Assembly (NCBI GenBank): GCA_948146395.1
Contig: OX411552.1
Coordinates: forward strand, 12,074,957-12,138,956
DNA length: 64,000 nucleotides
Direction of reading: 5' to 3'
Source: Fragum whitleyi
Lineage: Eukaryota > Mollusca > Bivalvia > Cardiida > Cardiidae
In this document: positions 1-11,571 of the stretch, in pieces
Layout: each line of letters starts with the position of its first letter
Numbering within the stretch: position 1 is the stretch's first letter
Translations under genes and position numbers: made by a program
The notes under the pieces: model-generated
The model's input: only the letters and a program-made list of their open reading frames with translations
Database searches by the model: none
What the model was told of the DNA's origin: nothing

Positions 1-230
1 TTGTTGGCAAAATTGTCATTAGCCCATAAATTTGGGCGTGGCAGGCCTGTATAGCGATTCAGAGGTTTAAGCGTCTCTCGTTGTTGAAATACATTGATTT
101 ATATACGCCCGTCAAAAGACGAGACGTATTATGTGATCACCGGTGGTGGGCGGGAGGCGTCAGCTTCGTTAGCTTGGGGTCACCATCTCTTGAACGCATT
201 CCAACTTATCAGTACTTTCAGTACTTTGAT
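1..230 (+). repeat. Dispersed repeat, plus-strand copy
   Basis: Positions 43-230 recur as the reverse complement at 20157-20348, close to 90 percent identical by eye, including the GTATTATGTGATCACC block and the GTACTTTCAGTACTTTGATT end. Positions 1-42 match a second repeat type seen reversed at about 20565-20606. No coding sense was recognised. It behaves like a roughly 190-bp non-autonomous element lying next to, or inserted in, an older repeat. Confidence 0.7.
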
Positions 231-610
231 TATTAATGTGCAAATACAAAGCAAGGTACAACTGCTTTAAGGCTTCGCTTATATACTAGTCAAAGTTTGC
301 TAAGCACCAAATTTTTTCGCTTTTCTACAGGAGCTGAATTAAAAAAAGATACATACGTGTTCGTGTTGAAAATTGCACAATAATGTATTGACAAGATCTC
401 TAATGTATACATTACCAAATTTGACACGCAATTTTCTCGCGAGACTCTTGCAAAATAAGGAACCCCCGTTTCTTACCTGTCCTTTCTCATTTTCTACATG
501 TACCGGTTACATGTAGATGCTTAGTTTCTGTTTTTACAGTACTTTATTGACTTTTAAGTCGATGCTTATGGCTAATCCAAACGTCAGACGAAATTTATCT
601 GTCGAACAAG

Positions 611-1599
611 TGTAGGTATTGTGGAGCAAGGGGCTTCCCACCGTGATGTTGGCATGGTACTAAGGGTACACCACACTGTTTAAACCAGATCTTGGGCACG
701 ATGCCAACAGTATGGTACACCTGTAAGAAGACATGGTGGAGGTAGGAGTAGAGCTACCTCCGTCGCAGGAGACCGTTTTTTGGTAATTCAACCCCAGAGG
801 AACAGGTTTGCTACGGCAACGCAGCTACGTTCCGACCATCAAACGCCTCGGGAGTGCGAGTTCCGACCCAAACCATACAAACACGGCTGCATGAGCATAA
901 CCTGAGGTCAAAAGACCATGTATTTATATTCCGCTGTCCCGAGTTCATTGTCGGGTCGGTTAACATGGGCATTGGACCATGTTGACTGGCGCATTAGACG
1001 CTGGCGCCCCGTGCTATTCACGGATGTGTCCTGGTATTGCCTAGACTACATTGATAGGCGGTTTAGGGTGGGAGAAGGCCGGGGGAAAGGTTTCATGCAG
1101 CAAACATTGCTGAGCACGATCGTTATGGGGGTGGGTCCATCATGGTTTGGGCTGGCATCGGCTGGGATGGGCGGACTGATATTATTATTATAGAAAGAGG
1201 TACTCTGACAGCTCGTAGGTACATTGATGATATCCTCAATACCCACGCAAGATTTTACGCTGGCGCTATTGGGGAAGGATTCATTTAATGAATTATGATG
1301 CCTGTCCACACACGACCCGTATGGTCCAAGAGTATCGCCAAGAAGAGGGCATTCCACGTCTGGACTGACTGGCTCGCTCAGCGGACTTAAATCCGATACT
1401 AGTAGAGCATATGCGGAATGAGCTACAGGTTCGAGTTTCGGCTCGCCAGGTCCAGCCAAGGACATTCCAGGAGCTCGGCCACATCCTTAAAGAAGAATGG
1501 TCTGTTATTCCCCAAAGAGTAATCCAAAACTTAAACAGGAGTATGCAGAGGCGCTGTCAGGCTGCAATTGGCAGCGTCGGCTCTCATACTCGTTATTGA
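611..1599 (+). pseudogene. Tc1/mariner transposase fossil
   Basis: This is a decayed Tc1-family DDE/D transposase. Conceptual pieces in family order, in shifting frames, are IVEQGASHRDVG (helix-turn-helix start), RRWRPVLFTDVSWYCL with the first catalytic Asp, a degraded form of the usual GGGSVMVWAGI block, ADLNPI with the last catalytic residue, and RARQVQPRTFQELGHILKEEW-like text. The end, RRCQAAIGSVGSHTRY followed by a stop, is typical of the family C-terminus. In-frame stops (for example just after HHTV) and several frameshifts make it non-functional. Terminal inverted repeats were not identified. The piece from 1411 to 1599 is the best-preserved frame. Confidence 0.85.
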
Positions 1600-3413
1600 A
1601 CGATATACAATTGAAAGAACACCTTTTTTGGTCAAATTCGATTTGCCGTCCGGTGAACATCCGAAAATCGTCGTTTTGAGACCAAAACCTCATATTTACA
1701 GAAACAGGTGTTTATCCAAGCTTTTGTCACGAGGTTTTTAGCCCGAGAAGTAGATATTGAAATTACTGCCTCGATATCTGTCATAAGGCATTGTCGAGTA
1801 CTTCAAAAGATGATACTCAGAAATTCGCTCGTTTTTGTTATGCTCTTTGGAAATGAAAGAAAGCAATACTACAGAGTCGTAAATATTCATACATAAATCA
1901 TAGAAATTCGAAATATAACATTAACATATCGATATTTTCTCCTAAGTATCCAAAATGTAGTAACAATCCGCACTGTAATTGTTAAGGGAAGGTTCCCACC
2001 TACGAAAGTTTCTAATCATTTCATACGGATTCGTATTTTTTGTAAAACTTGGCGGATCCTCGTATATTTAACGCACGTTTTACAATTCATTTGCGTGCAT
2101 TCACGCTTAATTGTGCGTTGTTACGATATATTTACGGTAAAATTCCACGATTCTTTCCAAGTTCTTTTGGACAAATCTGGTAAATGCAAACTTTCAAGGG
2201 CTATTTATACATCATTTATGTTTGTACGATAACTATTTTTCGAATGTTTACCTTTAAATTGAAACTTCTTAACGATCACTTGTGAATTCATACGATAACG
2301 TTGAGACTTTATTCGAGTCTTTTGTTTTATATATATCAGATATAATCAATTTATAATAAAACAAATTGATGCAGAAAAGGACTGCATAGATTTAAAAGTG
2401 TTTCTGCGTTTCGTCTCTCCGGGACCGCATACTCGTACCTACAGTTTGAATAACATTGAAATGTGAGCTTTTGTTGACCTCTTGTTCCTTGAACCATGTG
2501 TCCGTAAGTTGTTATAATATAATATATACTCTACCTTTGCTATAGATTAAATTGAAAGTTCGTGTAGTTTCAAATTCTGGTTTCGGACGACATCAGTTTA
2601 ATAATGTGCTTATGAAAAGGCACACATGTAATTATGCAAATGCCAATATGGGAAGCGAACTATTCGTACATTAATTTTACTTGTGTTGGTAACTATTGAT
2701 ACCGTACGGTTGTAACTATCACGTACAGTCAAAAGAAGAAGGTCTTCACTTCGAAGACCAATTCTAGGATAGTTCGGTGTTAAATTGAAATTGTTTGATA
2801 CAGGTTACCAAGAATATAGCTTTTCTAACATTCCGAAGGTAATTATGAAAAAATAATGTTTTTCATTAATGTAATACAATATTGGTAAAGTCAAACCTGC
2901 GGATAAATCGGTCTCAACTCAATGATTGGCATGAAAATTGAGGGGGAAATATTCACTGCATGATCAAACAAAACGCATTTACGAAACAAAGGTCGAACAG
3001 CCCTTGCGAAACTGTAAAACACTTTTGAATAGAGAACGTGGATTTTACATAATTGCTTTAAATTACCAATTTGCTTCAATAATGGTGGTGTCACCCCTGA
3101 TAATTTATGAAGATAGCAGATATCACTTCCGGTTTACTCTCCTGTACGGTTATACACTGTGATAATGAAATAGTACCAATACACACTGTTTGACTGTGTG
3201 GTCGAGAGGTCTATTCTGATGACTACAGGTACAGGGATCTTGACTTCGAATCTGCTTACATCCCACTGTTTTTATTATTATTATTTTCTTTATTCTGTTA
3301 GCCTCATTTGACTAGTGTTTGAATGATAATAATAATTTTGCACAGCGCGTTTCATTTATCGCATTCTATCCCCTGAACTAAAATGTGGAAAACACAAGAC
3401 GGTGTCAATTAGG
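1600..3413. other. No recognised gene
   Basis: AT-rich sequence without a recognisable exon or known repeat. A short palindrome, GGTCTTCACTTCGAAGACC, lies near 2740. I looked here for the missing N-terminal exons of the oxidase downstream (a GxGxxG-type motif) and found none. Confidence 0.5.
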
Positions 3414-3591
3414 GTCAAATTTGGTTGATAATCGAAGACCTATGTGCGATTAGCAACTGGAGTCTCTGAAGAGTTGTCGTGGTAGTATTCGTAAGAGAAA
3501 TACCAGGTATCCATAGTTAAGCGTCCCAGTCCCCGCAATATGACCGAAAAAAAATTAAAAGGGGCGTTAAACCCCATTCAAACAAATAAAA
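3414..3591 (+). mobile_element. SINE family A, 5'-truncated copy
   Basis: It contains the body shared by all copies in this window: GTTGATAATCG..AGACCTATG, AATAGCAACTGGAG-like text, GAGAAATACCAGG.ATCCAT, then GGGGCGTTAAACCCCATTCA and an A-rich tail with CAAA repeats. The tRNA-like head is absent. Confidence 0.75.
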
Positions 3592-4159
3592 TAAAAAAGA
3601 AACTAACATGCAAAACAAATAGTTTATAACATACCGCAAATTTCTTTGAGAATCGAGTGATCTTCAACATAAATTAAAAGAAAAAAAATCTATTGAATGG
3701 ATTGAAACCTAGAGGAAAAATAAAAATGCTGCCATAGTGACTCGAACCATTGTCTTTCGTGTTCTGACGATTTACACTTTCCATGTGCAATGACAAGTGT
3801 CTACTCATCACAGTGTCATTTAATAGGTATATATTATGGAACTTTGTTCACGAAGTTAAACGGTGCCTAGCGGAGATACCATGCGACAATCAGTCTAGCA
3901 TGTAATGTATGCTAATAGAGGTTACGGTCAGTCATGTCAATGATTCCACACTATACCATATGAATCCTTTGTGACCTTTGCACTAATTTCACATGCACAT
4001 GAAGAGCAGTCATTAGTCAGCCTGAACATTCGCTTACTTGCAAACAGAATACCCTCTTTTTTGCATGAACTTCATGATATCTATCTACTGAGCGCAGACT
4101 AGTGGCTCTGGTCAGACCGTGCGTTTGTACAGGCTGATCGAAGCCTTTACTTTACCTAG

Positions 4160-4297
4160 ATAAGCCCCCCCCCCCCCCCCCTGCATTCAAGGTGACAAAA
4201 GAGTTCAAACAGTTTGCCAATTAAGGTTTACACGCAAATGTTAGTGTAAAGTAGGGTATAATTGGCAAACTATTTGCACCATTTTGTCATTCTGAAC
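4160..4297. repeat. Poly-C run and foldback element H, copy 1
   Basis: A run of about 17 C ends near 4181. It is followed by a foldback element whose arms, GACAAAAGAGTTCAAACAGT and the complement of CTATTTGCACCATTTTGTC, enclose GGGTATAATTGGCAAAC. Further copies are at 5041-5159, 19230-19360 and 48820-48928. Confidence 0.65.
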
Positions 4298-4671
4298 GCA
4301 ATCCGGTATTGCTGGAATTGTCACACACAGGTTCATATTTAAAAAAAAAAAGATATCGTTGTGACAAAAAGTTGTATCTCTCTTCCACAAAGTTCCACAA
4401 AGATTATATTTGTATTTGTTTCCACTTATTCTTGTTCCTCTATTCGTCAGTTTGTAACGAAAAACAACAATAAAGCATACAGAAACATATACTCTCAATA
4501 AGGCAAATGCCTACTGCGTTGAATTTTATTCTTCTTTTTTTCTTGTTTTCGAAGTAAAGTTATAGACCATACAAATGGCAGTTGCTACTCTTTGAACATG
4601 TACAGATACAAATCCTTTTGTAAGCAAGCTATCCGAATATATATTGGTTCTATATATTAAATTCATTTCAG

Positions 4672-7600
4672 GGTTGGTTACCAAAGCACGACAGTGATTC
4701 TAGATCAAAGGAAGTATCTCAAGTTTTTAATGAACAGGTGAGCATGAAGGTGGGTGCTAAATGAATTAATTTTACCCGTGTGTGATATTTCGAACAATTC
4801 AACACATGTCCCTTGTAATCGATCATTTCCATTTGCAGCCAATTTCTTGACAACAAAAGCACGAAAATTAAGATGCAGAATTTATAATGGAAATGAAGAT
4901 ATTACATACAACATTTGTATTTGTAATTTAGTTTCACAATGAAGTTTTGCGTCTTATTTAAAAACGAATATATATTTCTAGACTTCATCGGAAATTGATA
5001 TGAAACAGTGTATGATGGGCTCGGAAAAATTTTGTCCTACGTTCAGGATCACAAAACGGTGCAAACAGTTTCCAATAAATACCCCGCTTTGCACGCAAGT
5101 GCACGTGCAAAGCGGGGTATAACCGGAAAACTGCTTGCATCGTTTTGTCATCCTGAACGCAGGGATGGTGTGCTCTGATGTCTTTTTTTTCTTCGTGATT
5201 TGCGTCGATGTTATACGTGTACAATGCTTATTCGATTATTTTAGATTTCTTGCCAGAGGAGGGTTGGTGGAGAAAAAGAAAGTAGAAAATTTACAAGAGG
5301 CAAGTTTTGACCATTAAAAATCTGGAAGTTAAAGCTGCTGAAAACGTCGAGAAACATCAAAGAAATGATATCCCGTATAGCACGTCAATTTCTGAAAGCA
5401 GCCCTGCGGTGCGAAATGTTTGTAAAAAATATGCTCCTTTGTGAATGCGATGCATGTACTTTAAATAATCTTTATTACGATTTCTTGGCTTTCATTTTGT
5501 ATAGACATCTCGTTACCAGACAAAAAAGCACTAATCTATTCTATTGTTTTTAACAATGATTGTTGTTTTTGCCTATAGAAAGAAATTAGATTGACATAAC
5601 TTGAAATCGACAAATTGACATGGAAATATATGCCCGTTTCATTTCTTGAACAGTTTGTCGGTAAATATGACGTTGTGGTCAACTGTGCTGGAACCGGAAG
5701 TAAAGATATTGCCAAAGACGATAAAGCGTTTCCGGTTAGGGGAGTGATCGTTAAGGTTTGTCTTTTCAAGGTCATTTGTCACAGTCAATGTCTTTTTCAA
5801 AGTCAAATATGTTGAAAATGGCAGTGGTGGGTACATTGGTATTTAACAATGTTTTGTTTTTTGATGTTTTATTGTCCATTTGCTGGCTTTTTTTTCTTGA
5901 AAAAAAAAAATACCCTATTTTAATGGTCCCCAATTAGTTATGGCATCTTTCAGTTGTTAACTTTTAATGACAGTCTTCAAACGTTGCAAACTGTATTATA
6001 ATTTTCCCTGTAACTTTCATCGGGTATTTCTACATTTAAGTGAAATAAATTTTCTCTTGTTTATCATATTAACAGAAATGTCCATTACACATATGTGAAC
6101 CGTCGATCGATAAGGGACATTCTCGGTAATGCTTGAAGTTGTCGACCCCAGTAAGACTGCGCGAATTGATCCGGCTGAAAAGGATAAGAAAATAAACGCA
6201 GCTGATTTTCTAAACTGAACCTATGCGTGACATTTCCAACAATTTCACACATGCGTGAGATACAAACCCTGAGCAGCGTAGATAACGATACTATGCAATA
6301 AGAATATATGCTGACCGCCCGAGGAGCTATTTAAATAGTGTAGAGTAGAGACTCTGGTAAGACTGTGCGGCTGCACAGGCTGGCCAGAAGCTTTGCTTTG
6401 CGCACATATGAAATTGTTGGAAATGTTAAACACATGCCCATTAAGAATGTTTTTTTAGAAACCTTCCCGTTTAAGAAATTTTAAGTTTACTGCTACTGGA
6501 CTAATGTCTTTTTCAAATATTTATCCTAGGGGGAATATGAATGACCCCCTTTAACCAGATGGATCACATATAAGTAGAGTAATGATGCATATTTTATATA
6601 CTAGGTGAAGGCACCATGGATAAAACATTGGGTTTTTACCGAAGATCTGACATACTTCTTTCCAGGGTATGTAAAATACGTAACTTTTTTTTTATATTTC
6701 TGAAAATGTTTGATTTTTCCTCCATGTTTAATAACGTGTCACTTATGTGAATAAATAAAATAATTAAACCACTTTAATGATATTTTTCATCTACATAAAA
6801 GTAGAATAGCATTCGTTCTCTTCAAATGTTAAATACCCAAACTATTCTCAGCAAATATAAATAGTTTCCACTTTTCATTTCCCAATATCTTTTTCATCTG
6901 TACGGGCAAAAAAATCAAGTACGGTTCCAATGTAGAATAGTATTGCCAGTGTTCACCTCCATCAAACGTCTTATCGTGCTATGAATCCTGTATTGACATG
7001 ATTACACCTACACGATAACATAAAATGATATCAGCAGACCGTTAATACTAATGCACGTACATGATTCAGTGATTTTCTTAATTTCAAAGTTTTATATAAT
7101 ACTAGGCCATGAAAGATAATTGTATGATAAATAGAGTAATATGTTATTGTCTTAAAATATCAATGTTATCTGGTCTCGGCTGTGAGAAATTATCATTCTC
7201 ACAGCGTCGACCAAATAGCATTAATATTTTAAGACACTAACATATTATTCCATGTATGTCGATTTCACTCCTTGACGTTGAAGTACTTTCTTTCACGCTT
7301 CCTATCCACAATTTTAAAAGGGGAGCGCAATTAAAGTTTTAACCGTTTTAAAATTTGAATTTTAATTGCAAGTAAATTGACATTTCACTCCGAACGGGAA
7401 TACGGTAGGCAATTTTAAATGAGGTTCACACGAGCCTTTCTGGAGAGTCTGGGCCAACGTCAAAGTAACGTACTGTAGCTGTAAAAAAAATTCATTGTCA
7501 GCTAAGAACTGAAATAGAGATTTTTCGGATACAGGACAAATGCACACACTGTAAGGTAGTGTATAAGGTTTCATGCTGCAGAAAACTTTAAGCCTCTTGT

Positions 7601-10413
7601 AAACCCCGACCCCAACAAATCATTGGCACGATGGTTTTAACAGAGGGTCAATTTAACTTTACCAGACCTATTGTTAACTTTTCCAGACTAAATGTTAAGC
7701 TTTTGTGTTAATCAAATGCTTAAATAAAATATTTATCTGAGTGTGCTGTGCCCTACCTTTTGTCAAAAGGCCTGTAAACCTAACTCCTACACCATTATTA
7801 GTTGTTTTCGATCACGACTTTGCAGCAATAGTATATCTCCAGTAGATTGGTATTTTTCGCCATTTTTTTCATGTCGTAACATCTGAAGGCACTAATAAAG
7901 CCATATCTCCTTAAAGATGAAATGCAAGGATTCTAATAAAACCCCGGGAAATATTAGAGTTTTTACGCTATATCACACTTTGTGTGTGTTTAAACACAAA
8001 AAATATACAGTCCTTTTATTTAAATACTTAAATAGAAAAAAAACATGCTGCCTTGCCGCTGATTTTTAATCCTTGTTACGCCAATGTTCATCCATATATA
8101 TGTATTTGAAATATCACGTTATACTCACAGAGAGAACTATGTTGGTCTAGGAGGCTATAAGACCCCCGGTAAGACAGATCTAGAGGTTACACAAGAAGAA
8201 GTTGATGATATTCTAGACAGATGCTGTAAACTCTGTCCGAATTTAAAAGTAGGTCTAAATAATACCATGTTATTATTCACTTGAGCGTACAGTGGTAAAA
8301 CGGATCTAGAGGTCACACAGGAGGGAGTTAACCCTTTCCTGTTTTACAAAATTTTGGACCTGTCCAAATTCAAGGGTTTTGCAGACGAAAATTGGAAGTA
8401 GATTTAATTTGAAAAATAACCATTCAGTAGGGTAGAAAATAGTGTGGAAAAAGAAGAAATTGCTTGTCAGAAGCAATTTCTTCTTTTTTAACAATGTTTC
8501 ATCAATCATAAAATCACAGGCACGTCAAAACATGGATTAAACAGCAAAGGGTTAATTAGGCAGATACTGTGAACTAGACCCTCATTTAAAAGGTCTAAAG
8601 AGTACTGGGTAATCATTAACCTTAGCGTACAGTGATAGAACAAATCTGGAAGGTACACAGCAAGTCTTTGACGATATACGAGACAGATGCTCTAAATTTT
8701 GTCCTTATTTAAAAGGTCTGTATGGTATTGGTTAATCATGCACCTTTCGTACAGTGGTACAGATCTGGAATGCACACAGTAAGAAGTTGATGATATTATA
8801 GATCGATGTTGTACACTTTGTCTAAATTCAAAAGTATGGTGATATTCCATCATCTAACTAAGCGTACAGTTGACATATTTTGGCCAGAAGGCCTGACCTT
8901 ACTTGAATGGTCTGCCTTTTTATTTAGATTTCCTATTCAGTATTAGAATACTTTTATCACAATAGTGTTGAAATATTGAATGATGAGTATTGCTTGTATA
9001 ATAACTTTAACTACGCCCCCTATCAACCCTCATCAGTAGAGGCCCTAAATATTTCGTCCCTTTGTTTTTATAATGAAGAGAATATTATAGCAGTTTCTTC
9101 TTTTCTCACAATACATTCTACATATTACATGGGACAATCTGCTTGTATATCCTTTGTTTCAATCATACACAAAATAGATCATAAGAGTGATTAAAAAAAC
9201 TCGTAGCTATAGCTTGATGCAATTATAGACGAAACTGTCTGAAAAAGTGTGTATTTAGTAGAACATATATTCATAAATGTCGAGATAATTTCCGATTTTG
9301 ATTACAGACGACTCGGATTCGCCTACCGCAAAAGTTGAGAAGGCGTAGGCTCATAATCGGTTTTATCTCAACAAAATGAACATATTTTTTTTATTTGATA
9401 CTGTGCGAACCTTCACAGCGATTTCATCGGACCAAGTGCACATAACAAAATCTACAGCCAGCCTGTGCAACTGCCCAGTCTGACTTTAGTCTTCACTATG
9501 TGCGCTGTTGTTTGATGAGGTCTCAAAGTATCCTTAAACAGTCAGACAATCTCCTAATTGCTTTAGCAGGCTACCCAGTCCGCTCATTGCTTGGACCTCA
9601 TACACATGTCAAATTGTTGAAATCTTCTCACATAAAGACTCATTTATTATTTTATTTATTTATTTATTTTTTTTTATTTATTGCACATGTAGGGAGCAGA
9701 AATAGACCACACATGGGCGGGTCTGCGACCAGGTCGACATATGATACGGGTAGAGAAAGAAACATTGAGATTTGACAACGGGAGTCTTAACGTGAGTAGG
9801 CCTATATTTAAATAAAATAAGTGCAATAAATCGCTAACTTTAAAAATTCCAAGGGTATGTCTGTAGGAACGTTTGGGAGATTCAAAATATTTTAACTAAT
9901 TCTGATATGATTCTCTCTACAAAACCAGTATCTCATGAGGATTCTGACTTCACAAATGTCAGCTTATTGTAATAACCCGGAAAGGCAAAAAGTAGCAATA
10001 GATGTAACATTTTATGCTTTTTGTCAGATTCTTAGTTTGTCTTACTATATTTCATTTTTTCGAAATCTGTTTTGAAATATACATTGTATTTCAAAAGGTG
10101 TAAAGACTACGACTTAGGTGTCGGGACATGGTCTTAAAATAAAAGATAAAGCAAGCTAATCTCCAATTGGCGATCAATATCGCGTAACTACAGCTTGACT
10201 TCAAGCTGTAGTTACGAGGTCTTGATCTCCTATAGTCGTATTCATTTATGTCGCCGGCGACTGGAAGGTTTGTAACACTGTTACTTCCATTTTCCTCTAC
10301 AGGTTGTACATAACTACGGTCATCACTCTAACGGTGTTGGATATTCATGGGGTACAGCGAAAGATGCTACCGATTTGGTGATACAGTCCCTAAATAAACC
10401 TGCAAAACTTTAA
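4672..10413 (+). CDS. DDO: D-aspartate oxidase-like, 3' part (7 exons)
   Basis: FAD enzyme of the DAO/DDO family, which oxidises acidic D-amino acids to 2-oxo acids with release of ammonia and H2O2, usually in peroxisomes. Exons join in phase: 4672-4737, 5245-5299, 5654-5755, 6605-6666, 8131-8248, 9693-9791, 10303-10413 (613 nt, about 204 codons, stop TAA). Motifs in order are VILDQRKYLKFL, YDVVVNCAGTGS, FPVRGVIVKVKAPWIKHWVF, PGENYVGLGGYK, AGLRPGRHMIRVEKE, VVHNYGHHSNGVGYSWGTA and a final AKL, a PTS1-type signal. KVKAPWIKH and the C-terminal signal favour DDO over D-amino-acid oxidase. The family is about 340 residues, so roughly 135 N-terminal residues, including the dinucleotide-binding loop, lie outside the window. 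The intron after 5299 starts with GC (GAG|GCAAGT); GT within GCAAGT would break the phase. The usual GHGG-type loop reads GHHSNG here. Half-copies of exon 8131-8248 follow it in the intron. Confidence 0.9.
5041..5159. repeat. Foldback element H, copy 2
   Basis: Lies in the first visible intron of the oxidase gene. The left arm starts GTTCAGGATCACAAAACGGT and the right arm ends CGTTTTGTCATCCTGAAC. The inner arms carry TACCCCGCTTTGCACG and its complement, giving a hairpin of about 119 bp. Confidence 0.8.
6217..6440. mobile_element. MITE family G (ATGCGTGACATTTCC ends)
   Basis: Inverted ends ATGCGTGACATTTCCAAC and GTTGGAAATGTTAAACACAT lie in an oxidase intron. The interior contains the TGTGCGGCTGCACAGGCTGG hairpin also seen at 13302-13545 and, degraded, near 9402-9626. 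No coding capacity. Confidence 0.65.
7132..7254. repeat. Foldback element, about 120 bp
   Basis: The arms GAGTAATATGTTATTGTCTT and the complement of AAGACACTAACATATTATTC pair over about 55 bp, with a short loop near 7190-7200. It lies in the intron between oxidase exons 6605-6666 and 8131-8248. Confidence 0.75.
8285..8870 (+). pseudogene. Tandem half-copies of oxidase exon 8131-8248
   Basis: Three degenerate copies of the 3' part of the preceding exon, plus its donor and the first intron bases, lie downstream in the same orientation. Each begins near a GCGTACAGTG motif (8285, 8625, 8747; a final motif at 8862). Once the inserted MITE is removed, the period is about 115-122 bp. The second copy still reads TNLEGTQQVFDDIRDRCSKF. 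The third reads EVDDIIDRCCTLCLNSK after one stop and keeps a GTATGG donor. They are not expected to be coding. The duplicated unit includes a splice site, not a whole exon. Confidence 0.85.
8328..8555. mobile_element. MITE family P (TTAA, CCCTTT ends), copy 1
   Basis: 228 bp including both TTAA target copies. The ends are TTAACCCTTTCCTG and CAGCAAAGGGTTAA. The centre is a strong hairpin, GAAGAAATTGCTTGTC and its complement. TTAA duplication suggests a piggyBac-type mobiliser. It is inserted in the first degenerate half-exon copy: joining its flanks at a single TTAA restores the alignment with the oxidase exon. Confidence 0.85.
8871..9692. other. Intron sequence with a degraded MITE family G copy
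   Basis: No exon between the half-exon array and exon 9693-9791. Positions about 9402-9626 carry degraded family G text (CAGCCTGTGCAACTGCCCAG, CAAATTGTTGAAAT). A T-rich stretch near 9645-9680 precedes the acceptor TGTAG at 9692. Confidence 0.5.
10181..10218. repeat. Short perfect-arm palindrome
   Basis: CGTAACTACAGCTTG faces CAAGCTGTAGTTACG across a 4-5 base loop. Related palindromes are at 25786-25822, 53073-53106 and 58742-58779, so this is a repeated structural unit rather than a chance hairpin. Confidence 0.75.
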
Positions 10414-10616
10414 AACGGATGAAACTCGGAGTATTTATTAACAGACATCCGTCACTAGTTATTCTCCTGTATATTCTCTGTTGATTTACATAAAAAAGAA
10501 AAAAAAAAAGACAGGATTTTTGTTCACACTGTTAAACGACCACTTAGGGGACCACCAACATGCGGTCGCTTATGGGAATGGTTGCTCATTACAATAGTCT
10601 ATAATACAATAATAGG

Positions 10617-10845
10617 TTAACCCTTTGCTGTTTAATCCCTGCTTTTTACGTGCCTGTGATTTTATGATTGAGAAAACATTGTGAAAAAAGAAGAAATTGC
10701 TTCTGACAAGCAATTTCTTCTTTTTACACATTATTTTCTACCCTACTGAATGATTATTTTTCAAATTAAATCCACATTAAATTTTCGTCTGCAAAACCTT
10801 TGAATTTGGACAGGTCCAAAATTTTGTAAAACAGGAAAGGGTTAA
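10617..10845. mobile_element. MITE family P, copy 2
   Basis: TTAACCCTTTGCTGTTTAAT to ACAGGAAAGGGTTAA, about 229 bp, in the opposite orientation to the 8328-8555 copy. It has the same central AAGAAGAAATTGCTT hairpin. It sits about 200 bp after the oxidase stop codon, so it may lie in or just past the 3' UTR. Confidence 0.85.
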
Positions 10846-11571
10846 TTTAGTAGCGCATTCATGTATGTATTTTCATATACTGTTATAGTGCGGTTTTATT
10901 AATTTGAATCTGACCCCTGCTATTTAGATGAAGAAAAACATGATTATTCCTACTTGGCTTTGCACGTGCTTTCATAGGAATGAATAACAAACGATATTGA
11001 ATGTATTATACATTTTGTTTATTGATAAAATATGTCGATAATTATTATTTAAGCATTTTTTCCACAGAGGTCAAAGTCGGGTCAAATTAACCAGGCTATA
11101 ACAACATCGTGAAATTGAAAACATGAATGGTTTTGGAATAAAATCGATTGGGTGCACGGAGCGAGTTTTGAGTGAAATTCAAGGGAAGTAGTCCGATATC
11201 ACTTATTTTGTCCAGATTGAACAAAATTAGCGATATTTGTTACTTCACTTTAATCAAATATGCACAAAGGTAATATGAATAGCTTCAGTCTAACAAATTA
11301 AGTTTAATTCATTGTCGTAAATAAAACTCTTCTAATTTGCATGTCAAGTATATATCTACGGAGAGCTGTCTGTTAGACCTCTATTAAGATGTTATCGGTC
11401 ATCATTTCGAGAATTTGCTTTCCTTTTCTCGAGCCCGATCGCAAAATATAGTCCTCATTATCACAGGTCGGTAAAATATAACTTGACAGTCACACACTTA
11501 GGCTATTGTCCATCACCAGTTGATTGAGTGATTTGATGGAAAGTTTTAATAGCCCAGAGGTTAAGATTAAT
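10846..11571. repeat. Repeat-rich gap with partial TA-MITE
   Basis: No gene seen. Positions about 11095-11340 carry a degraded copy of the TA-flanked family (ACAACATCGTGAAATTGAA, GGAGCGAGTTTTGAGTGAAA, AACAAAATTAGCGATAT) that is better preserved at 21490-21890. Confidence 0.55.

Noticed and set aside
2891..3162. Possible N-terminal exons of the oxidase
   Set aside because: No GxGxxG-type motif or family text, and no phase-compatible donor leading to 4672.
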